In this document: one piece after another, positions 62,269 to 64,000 of the stretch
Layout of the letters: each line of letters begins with the position of its first letter
How positions within the stretch are numbered: position 1 is the stretch's first letter
DNA from: Flavihumibacter profundi
GTDB lineage: Bacteria > Bacteroidota > Bacteroidia > Chitinophagales > Chitinophagaceae
Length of the DNA: 64,000 nucleotides
Assembly: GCF_020076305.1 (NCBI RefSeq)
Contig: NZ_JAIQXE010000002.1
Coordinates: 620,001-684,000 of the forward strand
Reading direction: 5' to 3'
The notes under the pieces: model-generated
Seen by the model: only the letters and a program-made list of their open reading frames with translations
Told to the model about the DNA's origin: nothing
The model's database searches: none
Program-made: the position numbers and the translations under genes

Positions 62269-62799
62269 ATGACCATGACGACCGAACAAACCACAAAATA
62301 CTGGTATGCTTTATACACCAAGCCCCGCTGGGAGAAGAAGGTACATGAGCTGATGCGCCAAAGAGGGATGGAGAGTTATTGCCCGTTGAATAAAGTACGC
62401 AAGAAGTGGAGTGACCGCTATAAGATTGTAGAAGAGCCCCTGTTTAAAAGTTATGTGTTTATAAGGGCGGGTGAGCAGGAAAGGAATACGGTAAGATTTG
62501 TTGAAGGGGTGGTAAATTTCGTGTATTGGTTGGGGAAACCTGCTGTGGTGCGTGATGAAGATATTGAGAAAATCAAGCGGTTCTTAAATGAATATGGTGA
62601 TGTTTTGGTTGAACCGATTGAAAATTTGAAGCCGGGAACAGACGTTATAATAACTTCCGGCGTTTTTATGGACCAGTCGGCCAAAGTAGTGTCGGATAGA
62701 AACAAAACCGTTATTTTGGAAATAGTAAGCCTCGGTTGCCGCCTAGTAGCGCAGGTACCGAAGGAGCAGGTGATGCCGGTTGGCAGAGCTGATAAATGA
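62269..62799 (+). CDS. UpxY-family NusG-like transcription antiterminator
   Basis: A 176-residue NusG paralogue: NGN domain at about residues 10-105 (YWYALYTKPRWEKKVHELM, YCPLNKVRKKWSDRYK, LFKSYVFIR) and a KOW-type C-terminal domain at about 120-170 (LKPGTDVIITSGVFMDQSAKV). UpxY proteins bind RNA polymerase at leaders of their own capsule operons and allow transcription to proceed. The gene lies after the structured leader and before the export genes, the typical first position. Confidence 0.92.
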   Translation: MTMTTEQTTKYWYALYTKPRWEKKVHELMRQRGMESYCPLNKVRKKWSDRYKIVEEPLFKSYVFIRAGEQERNTVRFVEGVVNFVYWLGKPAVVRDEDIEKIKRFLNEYGDVLVEPIENLKPGTDVIITSGVFMDQSAKVVSDRNKTVILEIVSLGCRLVAQVPKEQVMPVGRADK

Positions 62800-62812
62800 A
62801 TAAGCAACCATA

Positions 62813-63622
62813 ATGTATAGACGATTTTTACAACTGGCCATGCTAATGGCCATTGCTGTTTTGATAGCGGCCTGCGGTGGGGCAAAGCAAGCGAAAAAGG
62901 ATTTACTGTATTTACAGCAAGGCACATTAGATACAATACCAAATCTTAATGTTCCACTCAAGGAAGGCCATATTCAAAAAGATGATATTTTAAGCATAGT
63001 GGTATATAGTGACAATCCTGAAGCCACAGCCATTTATAACCAGCCATCCACAGGAGGTGGGGCTAAAACAAGTTCTGGTGATCAGACTACTATGTCTAAA
63101 ACAGCAGGTTACCTTGTAGATCAGCGGGGAAACATCAGGTTTCAAACAATTGGACTTTTACATGTAGAAGGTATGACGAGGGCTGAATTAATGGATACAC
63201 TAAGTAAAAAGTTGACAGTATACCTGACCAATCCATTTGTTGATGTGAGGTTTATGAACAATCGAATTACTGTAATAGGTGAAGTAAGCAGACCAGGGGT
63301 CTTTAGTTTGCCAAATGAGAAAGTAAATATTCTTGAAATAATTGGAATGGCAGGAGATATAACCATTTATGGTAGAAAGGATAAAGTATTAATCATAAGG
63401 GAGGAAAATGGCAAAAGAACCTTTGGAACTCTCGATCTAAGAAGAACAGATATCTTTCAATCGCCATACTTTTATTTGCAACAAAATGATATGGTTCTGG
63501 TAGAGCCAACAAGTAAGAAACCTACAGCTACTGAACAGGAACAAATGCGTAAGTTGACCATGATTACTGCGTTTGCAACCCTCGTTTCAACATTGTCAAT
63601 CCTGATTACTTTATTTAAGTAA
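62813..63622 (+). CDS. polysaccharide export protein, Wza-like lipoprotein
   Basis: A 269-residue outer-membrane polysaccharide export protein. It has a lipoprotein signal (AVLIAAC) and a polysaccharide-export domain at about residues 45-155 (IQKDDILSIVVYSDNPEATA, YLVDQRGNIRFQTIG). An SLBB-like segment follows (NRITVIGEVSRPGVFSLPNE), and a C-terminal membrane-spanning stretch (ITAFATLVSTLSILITLF) takes the place of the amphipathic helix of E. coli Wza. It begins 13 bp after the UpxY gene. It would form the outer-membrane channel for the polymer made by the locus beyond the window. Confidence 0.93.
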   Translation: MYRRFLQLAMLMAIAVLIAACGGAKQAKKDLLYLQQGTLDTIPNLNVPLKEGHIQKDDILSIVVYSDNPEATAIYNQPSTGGGAKTSSGDQTTMSKTAGYLVDQRGNIRFQTIGLLHVEGMTRAELMDTLSKKLTVYLTNPFVDVRFMNNRITVIGEVSRPGVFSLPNEKVNILEIIGMAGDITIYGRKDKVLIIREENGKRTFGTLDLRRTDIFQSPYFYLQQNDMVLVEPTSKKPTATEQEQMRKLTMITAFATLVSTLSILITLFK

Positions 63623-63634
63623 TAATCTCAAAGA

Positions 63635-64000
63635 ATGCCTGAAATTAATACAGAAGAAAATAAGAGTACAATCCCCACACCGAAGGAGTTATTGCTTCGA
63701 TACCTTCCATTTCTTCCATGGATAATCCTTTCGCTAGTCGTTTGCCTTGCACTTGCCTGGGTTAAGCTAAGGTATTCTTCACCAATTTATGTTGTATATG
63801 GTAAGGTACTTGTTAAAAATGATAACCCATACGACAATAATAATGGCAAGTTCAGCAATCTATTTGGGATGCCAGATGATAACACCAATTTGAATAATGA
63901 AATCGAGATCATTAAAAGCAGGTTCATATCTGCAAGGGTGATAAGATCATTAGGCCTCGAACAACAATATGCGATTAAAGGGAAGATTTTAACTTCTGAT
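63635..64000 (+). CDS. Wzc-like chain-length/tyrosine kinase protein, 3' part outside window
   Basis: The first 122 residues are visible: a polar start, a membrane segment (FLPWIILSLVVCLALAWVKL at about residues 26-45), then a Wzz-type periplasmic region (SSPIYVVYGKVLVKNDNPYD) with a conserved NEIEIIKSRFI helix. This matches the N-terminus of bacterial tyrosine kinase/chain-length regulators that pair with Wza-like proteins. The kinase domain is beyond the window. It starts 12 bp after the export gene. Confidence 0.85.
   Translation, partial: MPEINTEENKSTIPTPKELLLRYLPFLPWIILSLVVCLALAWVKLRYSSPIYVVYGKVLVKNDNPYDNNNGKFSNLFGMPDDNTNLNNEIEIIKSRFISARVIRSLGLEQQYAIKGKILTSD

Noticed and set aside
1-64000. 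tRNA, rRNA, insertion sequences, prophage or integrase attachment sites
   Set aside because: I looked for cloverleaf arms, transposase motifs and terminal repeats with target duplications and saw none. A covariance-model search would be needed to exclude small RNAs.

Overview
The window comes from a Bacteroidota chromosome, most likely a member of the Chitinophagaceae (inference). The support is TonB-dependent receptors with carboxypeptidase-like N-terminal domains, many lipoproteins, UpxY-type antitermination ahead of an exopolysaccharide locus, a long IspG with an inserted domain, fused isobutyryl-CoA mutase, Bat proteins, and promoters of the Bacteroidota -7 type (TAnnTTTG) close to start codons. 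I saw no rRNA or tRNA gene, insertion sequence, prophage or CRISPR array.

Layout. 1-6.5 kb: ECF sigma factor with a partial anti-sigma-like gene, glycine C-acetyltransferase, RidA, a degenerate hydroxyacyl-CoA dehydrogenase next to tsaB, an ArsR-type regulator and a metallo-beta-lactamase/rhodanese protein. 6.5-12.4 kb (minus): response regulator, lipid A-type acyltransferase, nadB, YhhN protein, lipoprotein, aldose-1-epimerase-like protein. 12.4-17 kb (plus): class D beta-lactamase, BatB/BatC pair, ispG. 17-26.8 kb (minus): FecA-like TonB receptor with two vanadium-haloperoxidase/PAP2 lipoproteins and an outer-membrane protein, then membrane proteins of unknown function. 26.9-41 kb: icmF, a VPS10/BNR protein, a second epimerase-like gene, a TonB receptor beside an exported SAM hydrolase, a DEAD-box helicase and a peptidoglycan amidase. 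41-46.5 kb: metallophosphoesterase and a divergent umuDC / 2H-like / 2H-like / radical-SAM cassette. 46.5-51.3 kb: methyltransferase, Rieske oxygenase, TonB receptor. 51.4-58.3 kb: amino-sugar kinase fused to a RapZ C-terminal domain, nucleotidyltransferase, DUF5009 protein, TonB receptor plus di-haem peroxidase. 58.3-64 kb: sugar acetyltransferase, HTH protein, glycosidase-like protein, and the start of an exopolysaccharide operon (upxY, wza-like, wzc-like) behind a long structured leader.

Strongest observations. (1) The cassette at 42190-46495 diverges around a perfect palindrome flanked symmetrically by two -7-like elements, and its UmuD homologue has lost both residues of the Ser-Lys dyad. 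This is the best candidate for an undescribed system. I interpret it as a damage-inducible translesion/repair module controlled by an unknown repressor. (2) Two kinds of intergenic palindromes recur: heptamer-based arrays (three places) and a GC-rich 25-bp core (three places) whose flanks are also symmetric, but differently at each site. (3) The exopolysaccharide leader carries an apparent intrinsic terminator upstream of its own NusG-like antiterminator gene. (4) A kinase/RapZ-C fusion sits beside a MurU-like gene. (5) A SAM hydrolase with a signal peptide is adjacent to a TonB receptor.
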